DNA of 32,309 nt from a virus. This document shows positions 7,699 through 14,202 of the stretch, one piece after another (within the stretch, counting starts at the first letter, position 1; each line of letters opens with the position of its first letter). Below the pieces are notes generated by a model. The model was given only the letters and a program-made list of their open reading frames with translations. It ran no database searches and was not told the origin of the DNA. The stretch spans positions 1-32,309 of the IMG/VR virus record IMGVR_UViG_3300027788_000001; one strand, written 5' to 3'. The translations under genes were made by a program, and so were the position numbers.

Positions 7699-7847
7699 TG
7701 ATACAAGATTTGAAGATATATGGATTAAGTCTAGGCTCGCTGTTATTTAGTGGAGTAAGTGATGTAAACCCTTTTTTACAATTTATAGTTTTAATCCTTA
7801 CAATAGTTTATACAGGAATTAACATTTATAAGATAAAAGGCAAATGA
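7698..7847 (+). CDS. Small two-segment membrane protein
   Basis: 49 aa with two hydrophobic stretches (about 8-20, GLSLGSLLFSGV, and 25-43, FLQFIVLILTIVYTGI) and a Lys-rich end KIKGK. Overlaps of one and four bases with its neighbours place it at the head of the lysis cluster. It could be a small holin, antiholin or pinholin; no motif decides. Confidence 0.55.
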   Translation: MIQDLKIYGLSLGSLLFSGVSDVNPFLQFIVLILTIVYTGINIYKIKGK

Positions 7848-8218
7848 AAAAAAAAGATTTAATTCACTACTGCGGAGCTGCTGGTATTTTTATCGTAGTA
7901 ATACTTCTTCTTATGTACCTAGCTAACAACTCAATACCTTTAGAAAACAAAGATATTTTTGTAAGTATCGTGGGAACTCTGACTGCTAGTTTAGCGGTTG
8001 TCATCTATTCCATTCTGGGCAAATCACCTGAAAATGAAGCACAATTACAAGCTAAAGTTGAATCTCAACAAAAGCAGATTGAAATGCTAGTAAAGCAAAA
8101 AGACGAACTAGAACAAATGCTTATTTCACTTCAAAATAGCTTGATTGATAACATGACTATTTTTGGTTCTTCTTTGTTTGATTCACTTAATATAAAAAAC
8201 TTAAAACAAGAGAAATGA
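7844..8218 (+). CDS. Membrane protein with coiled coil, lysis cluster
   Basis: 124 aa. Two predicted membrane segments (about 12-27, GIFIVVILLLMYLA, and 39-58, VSIVGTLTASLAVVIYSIL) are followed by a Gln/Glu/Lys-rich coiled coil (about 65-100). Membrane hairpins with a helical tail of this kind are found among holin-like and spanin-like phage proteins. It is linked by short overlaps to small membrane genes on both sides and lies just upstream of the endolysin, so a lysis role is likely. The exact class is unresolved. Confidence 0.55.
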   Translation: MKKKDLIHYCGAAGIFIVVILLLMYLANNSIPLENKDIFVSIVGTLTASLAVVIYSILGKSPENEAQLQAKVESQQKQIEMLVKQKDELEQMLISLQNSLIDNMTIFGSSLFDSLNIKNLKQEK

Positions 8219-8331
8219 AAAAATACTTTTTAAACAAATGGAATTCATTTAGTGTACAAGGGCAAATGCTTATGGTAATTATAGGTCTTTCTGTTCTTCA
8301 TATTATAATTTCATTAATAAAGTTTGTCTAG
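8215..8331 (+). CDS. Small single-span membrane protein
   Basis: 38 aa, overlapping the previous stop by four bases (ATGA). A basic N-terminus (MKKYFLNKW) precedes one hydrophobic segment (about 17-36, MLMVIIGLSVLHIIISLI). There is no Cys for a lipoprotein signal. It may be a spanin-like or antiholin-like part of the lysis cluster; the assignment is by context only. Confidence 0.5.
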   Translation: MKKYFLNKWNSFSVQGQMLMVIIGLSVLHIIISLIKFV

Positions 8332-8340
8332 TCTTATACA

Positions 8341-8724
8341 ATGAATTTAAAACACTTTAAAAATGAGGAATTTGACGACCGGGATTTGCCGGGTTCTTGG
8401 GTTAATATGGATAGGAACTTCATTAAGTTGTGCGACTTGGCACGCTCCAAATGTGACTTTCCCTGGAAAATTACTAGTGCCTATAGAACACAAGAAACAC
8501 TCGATAGACTTATTAAAGAAGGCTATAAGGCAAGCCCAACTTCGGAACACCTTGACGGAATGGCAATTGATGTTGCCTGTTCCAACGCATCGCAGAGATT
8601 TGACATTATATCACGAGCAATGGAGGTTGGAATTTCAAGAATTGGAATTAGTACCGGCTTTGTCCATCTTGGATATGGAAATTCTAACGGTACAAAAAAT
8701 GCAAATAGAATCTGGACATACTAA
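8341..8724 (+). CDS. Endolysin, M15 family peptidase
   Basis: 127 aa, a compact D-Ala-D-Ala carboxypeptidase-type (M15A) zinc peptidase. The zinc site is visible as SEHLDGMAID (His70, Asp77) and FVHLGYG (His109), and the YRTQETLDRLI helix after ITSAYRT is typical of the family. It cuts the peptide part of peptidoglycan at lysis. There is no signal peptide, so it must depend on the holin(s) encoded beside it for export. The C-terminus is short, with no separate wall-binding domain. The family usually has His-Val-Asp after the last zinc ligand; here it is His-Leu-Gly, a tolerated variation. Confidence 0.85.
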   Translation: MNLKHFKNEEFDDRDLPGSWVNMDRNFIKLCDLARSKCDFPWKITSAYRTQETLDRLIKEGYKASPTSEHLDGMAIDVACSNASQRFDIISRAMEVGISRIGISTGFVHLGYGNSNGTKNANRIWTY

Positions 8725-8768
8725 AACAATGACTGGGGGGTCAACGCTTATTAATCTAAATAAAGATA

Positions 8769-9185
8769 ATGAGTAAAAAGAAATTCAAAGATACTAAGGT
8801 TGGTCAGTTCTTACTTAAAAAGATTCCAGACGTTGTTAGTTCACTTGCGGGTGATACTCCATTAGGTAGCGTTGTTAAAACTCTTATAGGTGGCTCTAAT
8901 ATGTCTGATGCAGATAAAGAAATTGCTTTAAAGAAACTAGACCAAGAAATAAATGAGTTTGAAGGTATTACAAAAAGATGGGTAGCAGACTCTAGAAGTG
9001 GTTCTTGGTTATCAAGCAACGTAAGACCCCTCACATTAGCCTTTTTAACTGTAGCCTTTGTAATTGGCTGGGCTTATCAATTAGAGGGCTTAGACACCGT
9101 TAAAAGCCTTTTACAAATAGTGTTTATGGGCTACTTCGGAAGTAGAGGATTTGAAAAAGTAATGGGTAATAATAAACATCAATAA
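8769..9185 (+). CDS. Holin (3-TM type)
   Basis: 138 aa. The N-terminal half is helical and charged; residues about 80-130 hold WLSSNVRPLTLAFLTVAFVI and LLQIVFMGYFGSRGFEK. These are hallmarks of the three-segment holin family first named for gene transfer agent holins. It would form the inner-membrane holes that let the endolysin reach the cell wall. It follows the endolysin by 44 bases and is followed by the phosphoesterase after one base. The call rests on the conserved RPL and Gly-Ser-Arg-Gly positions. Confidence 0.75.
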   Translation: MSKKKFKDTKVGQFLLKKIPDVVSSLAGDTPLGSVVKTLIGGSNMSDADKEIALKKLDQEINEFEGITKRWVADSRSGSWLSSNVRPLTLAFLTVAFVIGWAYQLEGLDTVKSLLQIVFMGYFGSRGFEKVMGNNKHQ

Positions 9186-9186
9186 T

Positions 9187-9897
9187 ATGTATCAGGAAAG
9201 ACCACGTTTATCAGGTAATAAATTAGCTGCTTACAATCATATAAATAAAGAAGAACGAAGAATTTTAGTGATTGGAGATATACACGCTCCTTTTGAGTTA
9301 GACGGGTACTTTGAATTTTGTAAAGAAACCTATGCAAATTACAACTGTAACCAAGTTATTTTTATTGGAGATATAATTGATAATCATTATAGTTCATTTC
9401 ATTCTACCGACCCTGACGGATTAGGAGGTGCTACAGAATTAGAATATGCTATTGAAGATATACAGAAATGGTCTAAAGAATTTCCTGTTGCTGATGTCCT
9501 TATAGGTAATCATGATAGAATTATTATGCGAAAAGCTTTTGATTCAGCTATACCTAAACAATGGATTAAGTCATATAATGATGTATTAGGTACTAACTGG
9601 AATTGGACAGAAAGAGTTGTTTATAATAACATTCAATTTTGTCATGGTGAAGGTGGAACAGCTAGAACTAAGGCTAAAAATGATATGCAATCTACAGTAC
9701 AAGGTCATATTCATACGCAAGCTTATACCGAATGGATGGTTGGTAGAAACTTTCGTATATTTGGTATGCAGGTTGGTTGTGGTGTTGATGGAGATTCTTA
9801 TGCAGCAGCCTATGCAAAGAACTTTAAGAAGCAAGCAATAGGATGTGGAGTTATTATTGGAGCAGATACTGCTATAAACTGTCTTATGAAATTATAA
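9187..9897 (+). CDS. Calcineurin-like metallophosphoesterase
   Basis: 236 aa, with a complete two-metal phosphoesterase site: GDIHAPF (Asp31, His33), GDIIDNH (Asp62), GNHD (Asn108, His109), His153 in CHGEGG and GHIH (His174, His176). Substrates of this superfamily range from phosphoproteins to nucleotides and DNA ends, and the phage substrate is unknown. The gene is the last one before the attachment region, a common location for host-modifying cargo, although similar enzymes recur in Flavobacteriia phages and may act in replication or lysis control. There is no signal peptide, so it acts in the cytoplasm. Confidence 0.85.
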   Translation: MYQERPRLSGNKLAAYNHINKEERRILVIGDIHAPFELDGYFEFCKETYANYNCNQVIFIGDIIDNHYSSFHSTDPDGLGGATELEYAIEDIQKWSKEFPVADVLIGNHDRIIMRKAFDSAIPKQWIKSYNDVLGTNWNWTERVVYNNIQFCHGEGGTARTKAKNDMQSTVQGHIHTQAYTEWMVGRNFRIFGMQVGCGVDGDSYAAAYAKNFKKQAIGCGVIIGADTAINCLMKL

Positions 9898-9933
9898 AAA
9901 AAAAGCTAACCGACATTGGAGTGTCAATTAGCC
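9895..9933 (-). terminator. Minus-strand hairpin terminator
   Basis: GCTAACCGACA (9905-9915) pairs with TGTCAATTAGC (9922-9932) except for two central mismatches. On the minus strand it is followed by nine or more Ts (the A run at 9896-9904). It would stop leftward transcription entering from the attachment site. On the plus strand the T run is missing. Confidence 0.6.
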
Positions 9934-10066
9934 TTAGAATTGTAAATGAATTTGCGTCCGTTTACTTTGTAAATATACAAAAAAACCTTCCCCATTTAAA
10001 AAGGTCTAGTGTTTTTTTAAAACAATTCTATTATAAATTGCCTTATGAAGCTCTAACTTTTAGCTG

Positions 10067-10090
10067 AACCGTACCCAAAACCGTACCCAA
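10067..10090. repeat. attP arm repeat pair, left
   Basis: Two copies of CCGTACCCA (10069-10077 and 10081-10089) at a 12-base period. The same pair with the same spacing lies on the other side of the core at 10274-10294. Matching pairs on both sides of a tRNA-derived core look like arm-type binding sites for the integrase. Confidence 0.75.
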
Positions 10091-10121
10091 AAAAAGAAAC
10101 CCCTACTGATAGTAAGGGTTT
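10089..10121 (-). terminator. Minus-strand terminator downstream of the tRNA fragment
   Basis: AAACCCCTAC (10097-10106) pairs with GTAAGGGTTT (10112-10121) at nine of ten positions around the loop TGATA. Read on the minus strand it is followed by seven Ts. It lies directly behind the tRNA 3' end carried by the core, in the tRNA's direction of transcription. Confidence 0.65.
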
Positions 10122-10133
10122 TAAAGGTTTTAA

Positions 10134-10152
10134 GCGGTCTGGACGGGACTCG
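10134..10152 (-). other. attP core: tRNA 3'-end fragment (Asp-like)
   Basis: Read on the minus strand, these 19 bases are CGAGTCCCGTCCAGACCGC. That is the end of a T loop, the 3' side of the T stem, the 3' side of an acceptor stem (CCAGACC) and a discriminator G. Tyrosine integrases commonly use tRNA 3' ends as targets, and identity with the host gene restores the tRNA after integration. The acceptor sequence fits my memory of Bacteroidota tRNA-Asp, but the amino acid needs the host genome to confirm. No complete tRNA gene is present. Flanking CCGTACCCA pairs and the adjacent integrase support the attP call. Confidence 0.75.
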
Positions 10153-10207
10153 TACATATATAAAATACTATTTAAAATTATTAAAATTGTTAAGTAAACA
10201 TAAGGTT

Positions 10208-10255
10208 TCTTTTACTTTTTTTTACTTTTTTTTAATTTTTTTACTTTTTTTTATT
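10208..10255. other. Phased T-tracts between core and arm sites
   Basis: Five runs of Ts are interrupted by a single A or AC/AA at 10214, 10224, 10234, 10243 and 10253, a near 10-base period. Helically phased A/T tracts produce intrinsic DNA bending. Position between core and right arm sites suggests a built-in bend for the integration complex. Confidence 0.55.
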
Positions 10256-10263
10256 GTTTTTAA

Positions 10264-10271
10264 TACATTTG
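10264..10271 (+). promoter_or_regulatory. Integrase promoter, -7 box
   Basis: TACATTTG fits the Bacteroidota -7 consensus TAnnTTTG. No good TTTG -33 box is visible at the usual distance; the region there is T-tract. The box ends three bases before the right arm repeats, so integrase bound at the arms could repress its own gene. Confidence 0.4.
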
Positions 10272-10273
10272 TA

Positions 10274-10294
10274 CCGTACCCAAAACCGTACCCA
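10274..10294. repeat. attP arm repeat pair, right
   Basis: CCGTACCCA at 10274-10282 and 10286-10294, the same 12-base period as the left pair. The last base of the second copy is directly before the integrase ATG at 10295. Confidence 0.75.
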
Positions 10295-11479
10295 ATGGGA
10301 TTTTTTATAAAAAGAACAAACGAAATATATTTTCATTATTGGATTAATGGCAATAGAAGCACATACAGTACTAAAATAAAAGTTGATAGGTCTGAATGGG
10401 ATTTAGCTATTCAAAGACCTAAAGCAAGACGTGGAGATATTGGTAAGGCAAATAAGAAAATAACCTTTGAACTTAATGAATACCAAAGGTTTTACGAAAA
10501 GCTAAAGTCAGATTATAAAGAAAGTCTTACAAAAGAAATAGTTAAAAATAAGCTTAACCAGCATTTCCAATTATCACAAATAGTTAAAACACTAACCTAT
10601 TCTGATTACTTTGATATATTTATAGAGCAAAAAAAAGAAAGCCAATCAGTTAAAAAAGATTCCTTACAAAAATACATCAGAATTCATGATGCGGTTTTAA
10701 ATTTAGAAAATAAAGAAAAAACTACTTACCATCTAAGGAGTTTTGATAAAGCTTTTTTTAGTAGGTTTATTAAACATTTAAGAGTAGATAAAGAAATTTC
10801 AGATAATACACTTAAAAGGAAAATAGGATATTTTAAATCGTTTTTTAACTGGTGCATAGAAAATGGATATCAAACAAATACAGCATTTAAGAAAGTATCT
10901 ATTAAAGGAAGGGAAACTTTTCATGTAAGCTTAAAAGATAAAGAAGTAGACACCCTAGTAGAACTTGAACTTGATAAAGATTTAGATTATTATAGAGACC
11001 TTTTTTTAATTGGTGTTTACTCAGGGCAAAGATATTCTGATTACTCAAGGCTTAATAGAAAATTTATAGATGGTAATAACATTGTAATAAGAGCAAAGAA
11101 AACAGGACAATTTTCTTATATACCATTAAATAAAAAACTAAAAAGTTTACTTGATAAATATGATTGGAATTTTAATCTTATAGCAAGTCAAAAGTTTAAT
11201 ATTAAAATTCAAAAAATATGTAAGGTTGCTGGTTTTGATGAAGTTATTCAAGTAGATAAGTTCTACGGCAACAAAAAAGTATCAAAGGATTTACCTAGGT
11301 GGAAACTAATAGGAAGTCATACAGCTCGTAGAACCTTTATAACCCTATCAGCTCAAAGAAACGTACCAAGGTCTTTAGTAATGCAAGCTACAGGCATTAA
11401 AAGCTATAAAACGCTTGAAAATTACACTAGATTAGATGTAGATAAGTTAAACCTAGAAATGTTTAAAGCTTGGGATTAG
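10295..11479 (+). CDS. int: Tyrosine recombinase (phage integrase)
   Basis: 394 aa from the ATG at 10295. A longer frame from 10187 was rejected because its extra 36 residues only translate the T-tracts. Residues 1-100 form an arm-binding domain, about 100-200 a SAM-like core-binding domain, and 215-394 the catalytic domain. Catalytic residues seen are Arg246 (SGQR), Lys268/269 before TG, His342 and Arg345 (SHTARR), and the nucleophile Tyr377 (ENYTR). The usual third-box His (TGH) is Ile368 here (TGIKS). The gene starts immediately after the right arm repeats, and its end overlaps the convergent repressor-like gene by 17 bases. It directs site-specific integration at the tRNA target. Confidence 0.9.
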   Translation: MGFFIKRTNEIYFHYWINGNRSTYSTKIKVDRSEWDLAIQRPKARRGDIGKANKKITFELNEYQRFYEKLKSDYKESLTKEIVKNKLNQHFQLSQIVKTLTYSDYFDIFIEQKKESQSVKKDSLQKYIRIHDAVLNLENKEKTTYHLRSFDKAFFSRFIKHLRVDKEISDNTLKRKIGYFKSFFNWCIENGYQTNTAFKKVSIKGRETFHVSLKDKEVDTLVELELDKDLDYYRDLFLIGVYSGQRYSDYSRLNRKFIDGNNIVIRAKKTGQFSYIPLNKKLKSLLDKYDWNFNLIASQKFNIKIQKICKVAGFDEVIQVDKFYGNKKVSKDLPRWKLIGSHTARRTFITLSAQRNVPRSLVMQATGIKSYKTLENYTRLDVDKLNLEMFKAWD

Positions 11480-12284
11480 CCTTTAATTCATTAATTGCTT
11501 TTGTTGTGTTTTTTTCTAATTCAACTATAATTTTTTCTGCTACTTTATTAGTATCTATACTTATTCTTTCAGTTCTTTGAATGTCTAGTTTTAATATAAA
11601 ATCTATGTGTTCCATTCTAGCATCATTGAATTCTTTAGTTCTTACTTTATGAAAATGTTCAACTTGAATATTAAGATTTTTAAGAAGTTCTTCTGATGCT
11701 ACTTCTAGAGTTTTTATAAGAATACGGTCTGTATTGCTACCAGCTTCTTTTAACGATTTAGCAGTTTCTTTAGGCAAAGTTTCAGTAATTTTTAATAGCG
11801 ATGAAATACCATTATTAACCTTTGTCTCCCATTCATCTAATTTTTTATTTAGTTGGTTGCTCATTTGCAACATTGAATTTTGTATTAACTGATTAGACTG
11901 TGCTTGAAGAACTAAAGCCTTGTCTATTCTAGTAGTAAGCTCATTTAATTGAAAATCATGATTTATCTGACTATTACTAATAGACTCAAAAGAAGCTGTC
12001 TTAGACTTAGCAATAGATAAAGCTGAAGCTGGCTGGTTTTGAATTCCTTTTACAATCATTTCTCCATACCCTAATACTACCCAATCATGATTTAATTGAG
12101 GGAATCTTCTAATTATTTTATCTAAAACTTTTTGACTAGGAGAAACTCCATCTTTTACTATTCTTCCCATTGTATTAGGAGAAGGCATGTCACATTGTTT
12201 GCCGAACTCGTTGATTGTCATGCCTGTTAAGTCTACAAATTCTAAAAGTCTTTTTGACTGAGGCGAAAAATTCACATTATTCAT
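11463..12284 (-). CDS. Repressor-like HTH protein with coiled-coil tail
   Basis: 273 aa on the minus strand, divergent from the early operon, the classic place of a phage repressor. Residues 8-75 form an XRE-type helix-turn-helix unit as in Bacteroidota regulators: LLEFVDLTGMTINEFGKQ, a recognition stretch MPSPNTMGRIV, then LNHDWVVLGYGEMI. The remainder (about 95-265) is almost entirely charged helix with coiled-coil character. No S24/LexA peptidase domain (Ser/Lys dyad) follows, so RecA-stimulated self-cleavage is unlikely. It probably maintains lysogeny by binding the switch region 12285-12444; how it is inactivated cannot be read from the sequence. Confidence 0.75.
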   Translation of the reverse strand: MNNVNFSPQSKRLLEFVDLTGMTINEFGKQCDMPSPNTMGRIVKDGVSPSQKVLDKIIRRFPQLNHDWVVLGYGEMIVKGIQNQPASALSIAKSKTASFESISNSQINHDFQLNELTTRIDKALVLQAQSNQLIQNSMLQMSNQLNKKLDEWETKVNNGISSLLKITETLPKETAKSLKEAGSNTDRILIKTLEVASEELLKNLNIQVEHFHKVRTKEFNDARMEHIDFILKLDIQRTERISIDTNKVAEKIIVELEKNTTKAINELKANPKL

Positions 12285-12444
12285 TTTTAAGTTTTTTATT
12301 AAATTTTTACAATTTTTACAATTTTTTTACTTTTTTATTTGTTTTTGTAAACTTATTGTATATATTTGTTGAAGAAATTATAAACTATTTAACTTGCAAA
12401 ATGCATAAATGTTTACAAAATCATTACTATAAAAATATAATAAA
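12285..12444. promoter_or_regulatory. Lysis-lysogeny switch region with operator-like repeats
   Basis: 160 bases between the repressor-like gene and the early operon. Three direct repeats AATTTTTAC / AATTTTTAC / AATTTTTTTAC (12302-12330) lie next to the repressor start. TTTTGTAAAC (12343-12352) and its exact inverse GTTTACAAAA (12411-12420) flank the early promoter and transcription start. They are plausible operators, not proven. A leftward -7 box of 7/8 fit (TAAGTTTA on the minus strand, 12348-12355) overlaps the first operator half. Confidence 0.55.
12338..12368 (+). promoter_or_regulatory. Early rightward promoter, host type
   Basis: TTTG (12338-12341), 19 bases, TATATTTG (12361-12368) matches the Bacteroidota housekeeping consensus TTTG / TAnnTTTG. 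It would start the early operon about 70 bases upstream of the ATG at 12445. The operator-like TTTTGTAAAC lies in its spacer. Confidence 0.65.
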
Positions 12445-12753
12445 ATGACAGAAAAACAACACAAAGAAGCTATTAATTGTTTAGCGGTTATTAACAATTT
12501 AAAGATTAAATCTACAGTATTAAATAAGACTAAAAACCTTATTAAAATTGAGTACAAACATCAAGTAGTAGACTTGGGTAAATATTCTTTAATACTAAGT
12601 GGAACTCTTGAGCAGTTTCATTCAAAATCATATTCTAAGGATAAAATGTTTTTAGTGATTTCATTGCTTGACAACAATAATCAAGACATGGCTTTTACAC
12701 CTAAACAAATGGACTCATTTAAAAATGTAATAAAAGAAAAAATATTTGCATAA
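12445..12753 (+). CDS. Hypothetical early protein
   Basis: 102 aa, the first gene of the early operon. Mixed alpha/beta with many Lys and Ile; no Cys pairs, HTH or membrane segment is apparent. Being first after the early promoter it may be a regulator or anti-host factor, but I do not recognise the family. Its stop overlaps the start of the next gene by one base (TAATG). Confidence 0.5.
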   Translation: MTEKQHKEAINCLAVINNLKIKSTVLNKTKNLIKIEYKHQVVDLGKYSLILSGTLEQFHSKSYSKDKMFLVISLLDNNNQDMAFTPKQMDSFKNVIKEKIFA

Positions 12754-13037
12754 TGAAAAATGAAATAATAGAAATACAAAATACAGTAGAGGCTTTTGAT
12801 AAAAGAATGATTTCAATGCAGCAACAAATTCAGGATACTATAGATATTATAAAATCTGCTAATACAAGAATTGAAAGCGATAATAGTTTACATACTATTA
12901 GTGAAGTATCAACAATTACAGGACTTTCTTCATACTTTATAAAAAAAGATATTAAGCAAAATAGGCTTAAATCTACTCAAAGAGGAAGTAGAGATTTTGT
13001 AAGAGAAGATGACTTAAACGAATACATAAAAAGTTAA
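12753..13037 (+). CDS. Excisionase-like DNA-binding protein
   Basis: 94 aa. Residues 1-45 form a predicted coiled coil. Residues 47-94 form a MerR/excisionase-type winged helix: HTISEVSTITGLSSYFIKKDI, then a wing RGSRDFVREDDLNEYI. Small proteins of this type act as excisionases or regulators in temperate phages, bending DNA at att sites or switch regions. The early, rightward position fits either an excisionase or a Cro-like role. The N-terminal coiled coil suggests dimerisation. Confidence 0.6.
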   Translation: MKNEIIEIQNTVEAFDKRMISMQQQIQDTIDIIKSANTRIESDNSLHTISEVSTITGLSSYFIKKDIKQNRLKSTQRGSRDFVREDDLNEYIKS

Positions 13038-13039
13038 TC

Positions 13040-13165
13040 ATGGAAGCAATTGAAATAATTAAAAGAGAAGTAAAAAGACTTAAGAGTGAAAATCAATACT
13101 TACAAGAACAGCTCAAATCATACGAGAACTTGGTTACATCATATAAGGAATTTATAAATAAATAA
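13040..13165 (+). CDS. Small coiled-coil protein, 41 aa
   Basis: 41 residues, nearly all one amphipathic charged helix with heptad-like spacing (IIKREVKRLK, YLQEQLKSYE). Gaps of two bases on both sides fit the tight early operon. No function can be assigned; it may pair with the coiled coil of the preceding protein. Confidence 0.45.
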   Translation: MEAIEIIKREVKRLKSENQYLQEQLKSYENLVTSYKEFINK

Positions 13166-13167
13166 AC

Positions 13168-13569
13168 ATGGAAACTAGCAGATTAAAAGAACTAAGCACC
13201 ACATACGATTTAAAGGGAACGGACTTTCATATTCAGAACTATGGAGGTAAACAAATACCCTTCATGAAAAAAAGCGGAATAGATAAAATTCAAGCTATCG
13301 AAAACATTGATATAAATTTTGAACCAATAGAATCTTTATGCATACCAAATGAAAACGTAGCCTTAAAGATAACAGCTAAATGGAATGAAAAGGTTTTTCA
13401 CACAATAGGAGAAGCTAATACAAAAAACAGCAAAGTACCATACTTAGGATGTATGGCAGAAAATAGAGGTCGAGGGCGTGCAATTCTTACTCTATGCGGA
13501 TTTGCTGAAGAAGGTGTCTATTCTGCTGACACCAAATGGGAAGCAGACGAATTAAATAATAGCAAATAA
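13168..13569 (+). CDS. Conserved hypothetical, recombination-module candidate
   Basis: 133 aa. The C-terminal block has a Gly-Glu-Ala turn (HTIGEANTKN), then MAENRGRGRAILTL and GVYSADTKWEADE. I recall a similar pattern (MAEKRAKDRAIL followed by a YSEEEAD-type end) from phage proteins encoded beside recombination and single-strand annealing genes. That points to DNA metabolism, but I cannot assign an activity. It is followed two bases later by another conserved early gene. Confidence 0.5.
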   Translation: METSRLKELSTTYDLKGTDFHIQNYGGKQIPFMKKSGIDKIQAIENIDINFEPIESLCIPNENVALKITAKWNEKVFHTIGEANTKNSKVPYLGCMAENRGRGRAILTLCGFAEEGVYSADTKWEADELNNSK

Positions 13570-13571
13570 TT

Positions 13572-14138
13572 ATGGGAAAAGTAAAAGATTTACTTGGGTC
13601 TGAAATAATCCAAGCGACAAATGAAGCCATTAAAATTATTGAAATGGATGTACAAGAAAAAAGACGTGAAGAAAAAAACTATGAACTCGAAAAAAGAGTT
13701 CGCCAGATGTTAGTCTTTAAAGATAAGATACAAGATGACGTAGCAGAAGGCTGGGTAAGTGCACTAGATGTTACTTTAGTTATAAATAAAATTACAAAAG
13801 TATTAGACAGCCTTACAAGCTCAATAAAAGAGCAAGCTTTTGAAGAAGCACAAAAATTTGGAACATCATTCAATTACAAAGGATTTAAGGTAAGCAGCTC
13901 AGAGGGAAGAAGGTCATTTGATTATAGCGGATGTGAAGGAATTGTAGACCTAGATAAACAAGTTAAGGAAGGTAAAGAGTTTTTAAAGAAATGTAAGATA
14001 GCAGCAGATGCTGGTGGATATTCGGAAGTAGAAATACTAAAAGATGGAACTACTAGAGAAGTGTTTCCTGATGAAAATGGCGAACTAATAGCCTTACCTA
14101 CTATCAAGTATGGCAAGTCATTTATAACAATAAAATAG
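13572..14138 (+). CDS. Hypothetical early protein, helical
   Basis: 188 aa. The N-terminal two thirds are charged helix (EKRREEKNYELEKRVRQML), the rest has FNYKGFKVSSSEGRRSFDYSGC, a motif style seen in phage early proteins near recombination genes, followed by more helix and a C-terminal beta part. Four bases or fewer separate it from its neighbour upstream. Its function is unknown; by position it may work with the preceding protein in replication or recombination. Confidence 0.5.
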   Translation: MGKVKDLLGSEIIQATNEAIKIIEMDVQEKRREEKNYELEKRVRQMLVFKDKIQDDVAEGWVSALDVTLVINKITKVLDSLTSSIKEQAFEEAQKFGTSFNYKGFKVSSSEGRRSFDYSGCEGIVDLDKQVKEGKEFLKKCKIAADAGGYSEVEILKDGTTREVFPDENGELIALPTIKYGKSFITIK

Positions 14139-14150
14139 TTAGTAATTAAC

Positions 14151-14188
14151 TGGGGTCGTGGTCAAGTGGTATTGAATAAATGACCCCA
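14151..14188 (+). ncRNA. Stem-loop, possible tRNA-like remnant
   Basis: TGGGGTC (14151-14157) pairs with GACCCCA (14182-14188). The loop begins GTGGTCAAGTGGTA, which looks like a tRNA D arm, and the closing stem looks like an acceptor stem; anticodon and T arms are absent. It could be a degenerate tRNA-like element or simply a 5' leader hairpin or attenuator for the gene at 14203. No T run follows, so it is not a good terminator. Confidence 0.3.
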
Positions 14189-14202
14189 TTAAATTTAAAA
14201 AA

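Noticed and set aside
8363-8776. 137-codon frame over the endolysin
   Set aside because: Shadow frame of the M15 endolysin with no motif; zinc-site residues are in the other frame.
9843-10067. Frame across the end of the phosphoesterase into attP
   Set aside because: Aromatic-rich shadow, runs through hairpins and non-coding sequence.
10187-10294. 36-residue N-terminal extension of the integrase
   Set aside because: It only translates the T-tracts and arm repeats into Phe/Leu-rich sequence; family sequence starts at the ATG at 10295.
12355-12369. Sixth late motif at the early promoter (TATTGTATATATTTG)
   Set aside because: Shares only TATTGTAT and lacks AACAAAA at the fixed distance; it fits the host TTTG / TAnnTTTG class.
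12215-12448. Plus-strand frame across the switch region
   Set aside because: Runs antisense to the repressor start and through promoter and operators; Phe-rich translation of T runs.
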